Below, piece after piece: positions 63,274-64,000 of a DNA stretch of 64,000 nucleotides. A program made the position numbers and the translations under genes. Position 1 is the stretch's first letter. Each line of letters opens with the position of its first letter. The notes under the pieces are model-generated. The model saw nothing but the letters and a program-made list of their open reading frames with translations, did not search any database and was not told the origin of the DNA. This stretch comes from Flavobacterium geliluteum (GTDB lineage Bacteria; Bacteroidota; Bacteroidia; Flavobacteriales; Flavobacteriaceae): the NCBI RefSeq assembly GCF_017948595.1, contig NZ_JAGFBV010000002.1:62001-126000 (forward strand). Direction: 5' to 3'.

Positions 63274-63930
63274 CTACTTATTTCCTTTCTCAAAATCAGC
63301 AACAAACTGCGCCAATCCAATATCTGTCAATGGGTGTTTCAACAATCCGTAAATAGCAGAAAGAGGACCTGTCATTACATCAGCACCAATTTTTGCACAG
63401 TTTACAATGTGCATCGTGTGGCGCACAGAAGCTGCCAAAATTTGAGTCTCATATCCGTAATTATCATAAATCTCTCTAATCTCCTGAATCAGGTTCAGAC
63501 CATCAGTAGAAACATCATCCAAACGACCAATAAATGGCGACACATACGTTGCACCCGCTTTAGCAGCCAACAAAGCCTGGCCAGCAGAGAATACAAGCGT
63601 TACGTTGGTTTTGATACCTTTATCAGAAAAATATTTTGCAGCCATAACACCCTCTTTGGTCATAGGCAATTTTACAACGATTTGCTCGTGCAATTCGGCC
63701 AATTCCTCACCTTCCTTAATCATTCCGTCATAATCCAGCGCATTTACCTCAGCACTTACATCGCCTTCAACCAGATTGCAAATGTCTACATAATGCTTCA
63801 AAATATTGTTTTTTCCGGTAATTCCTTCCTTCGCCATCAACGACGGATTGGTCGTTACACCATCTAAAACACCTAAAGCTTGTGCTTCTTTAATCTGAGC
63901 TAAATTAGCTGTGTCAATAAAAAACTTCAT
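63274..63930 (-). CDS. Transaldolase / fructose-6-phosphate aldolase family protein
   Basis: A 218-residue class I aldolase of the short (FSA/MipB) type: [44 protein letters not shown] with the Schiff-base lysine, [35 protein letters not shown], and an end [13 protein letters not shown]. It either exchanges dihydroxyacetone units (transaldolase) or splits fructose 6-phosphate; these cannot be separated by eye. ATG 63930 is the family start (the frame reads on to 63972). It is convergent with nagP. Confidence 0.92.
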   Translation of the reverse strand: MKFFIDTANLAQIKEAQALGVLDGVTTNPSLMAKEGITGKNNILKHYVDICNLVEGDVSAEVNALDYDGMIKEGEELAELHEQIVVKLPMTKEGVMAAKYFSDKGIKTNVTLVFSAGQALLAAKAGATYVSPFIGRLDDVSTDGLNLIQEIREIYDNYGYETQILAASVRHTMHIVNCAKIGADVMTGPLSAIYGLLKHPLTDIGLAQFVADFEKGNK

Positions 63931-64000
63931 ATTATATCTATTTAATTGTGTTCGTATTTTGGGCGTGACCACAAGGGTCGGGCTTTCTGTTGCAATCTTT

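Noticed and set aside
63334..63867. Plus-strand frame of 177 codons opposite the transaldolase gene
   Set aside because: Mirror frame of a strongly conserved enzyme.

Overview
This is chromosomal sequence from a Flavobacterium-like member of the Bacteroidota, close in content to F. johnsoniae. The evidence is low G+C, SusC/SusD outer-membrane uptake genes, type IX secretion (T9SS) C-terminal tails on secreted enzymes, starts without Shine-Dalgarno sequences, Bacteroidota promoters of the form TTTG-N19/20-TAnnTTTG, and several families of dispersed intergenic inverted repeats.

Layout. 0-11.5 kb: 3' end of uvrA, a cupin, a LOG-family protein, a degenerate M1-peptidase/beta-barrel protein, a fused two-part 2-oxoacid dehydrogenase E1, an IS110-type insertion sequence with a frameshifted transposase, and kdsB. 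11.5-21.2 kb: an A+T-rich stretch with a secreted EEP nuclease/phosphatase carrying two CBM6 modules, a DODA-type dioxygenase, a RecD-like helicase, DUF3822-rsmD, a decayed response-regulator fragment, panE and a dicarboxylate symporter. 21.2-31 kb: RNase P RNA, a small conserved protein, BON and BON-LysM proteins, Mpo1-like and TMEM143-like proteins, a protein that looks like a bacterial gasdermin, dnaX interrupted at an A10 slippery run, then a quinone reductase / Crp regulator / TMEM175 cluster. 30.6-34.1 kb: polyphosphate operon sixA-ppk1-ppx. 34-44 kb: CAP lipoprotein, pdxH, rnz with a STAS-like partner, pyrB and pyrR, a YbiT-like ABC-F ATPase, a TlpA-like thioredoxin and two arrays with a 21-bp period.

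44.5-63.1 kb is a chitin utilisation locus. A giant secreted two-GH18 chitinase and a GH20 hexosaminidase cut chitin. One SusC/SusD pair imports oligomers. A LytS-type kinase with a LytTR regulator, divergent from susC, probably controls the locus. A FucP/NagP-type MFS transporter carries GlcNAc across the inner membrane. A NagB deaminase fused to a LmbE/PIG-L deacetylase-like domain feeds glycolysis. A transaldolase/fructose-6-phosphate aldolase closes the window.

The most interesting items are the lone gasdermin-like gene (25.1-25.8 kb), the dnaX frameshift site (28.05 kb), the four-copy dispersed hairpin element beginning CTAGCCC/TTAGCCC, the two 21-bp-period arrays, the ABC-F protein with one doubly degenerate ATP site, the NagB-LmbE fusion, and the catalytically dead M1-like/beta-barrel protein. 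No phage, CRISPR array, tRNA or plasmid feature was seen.
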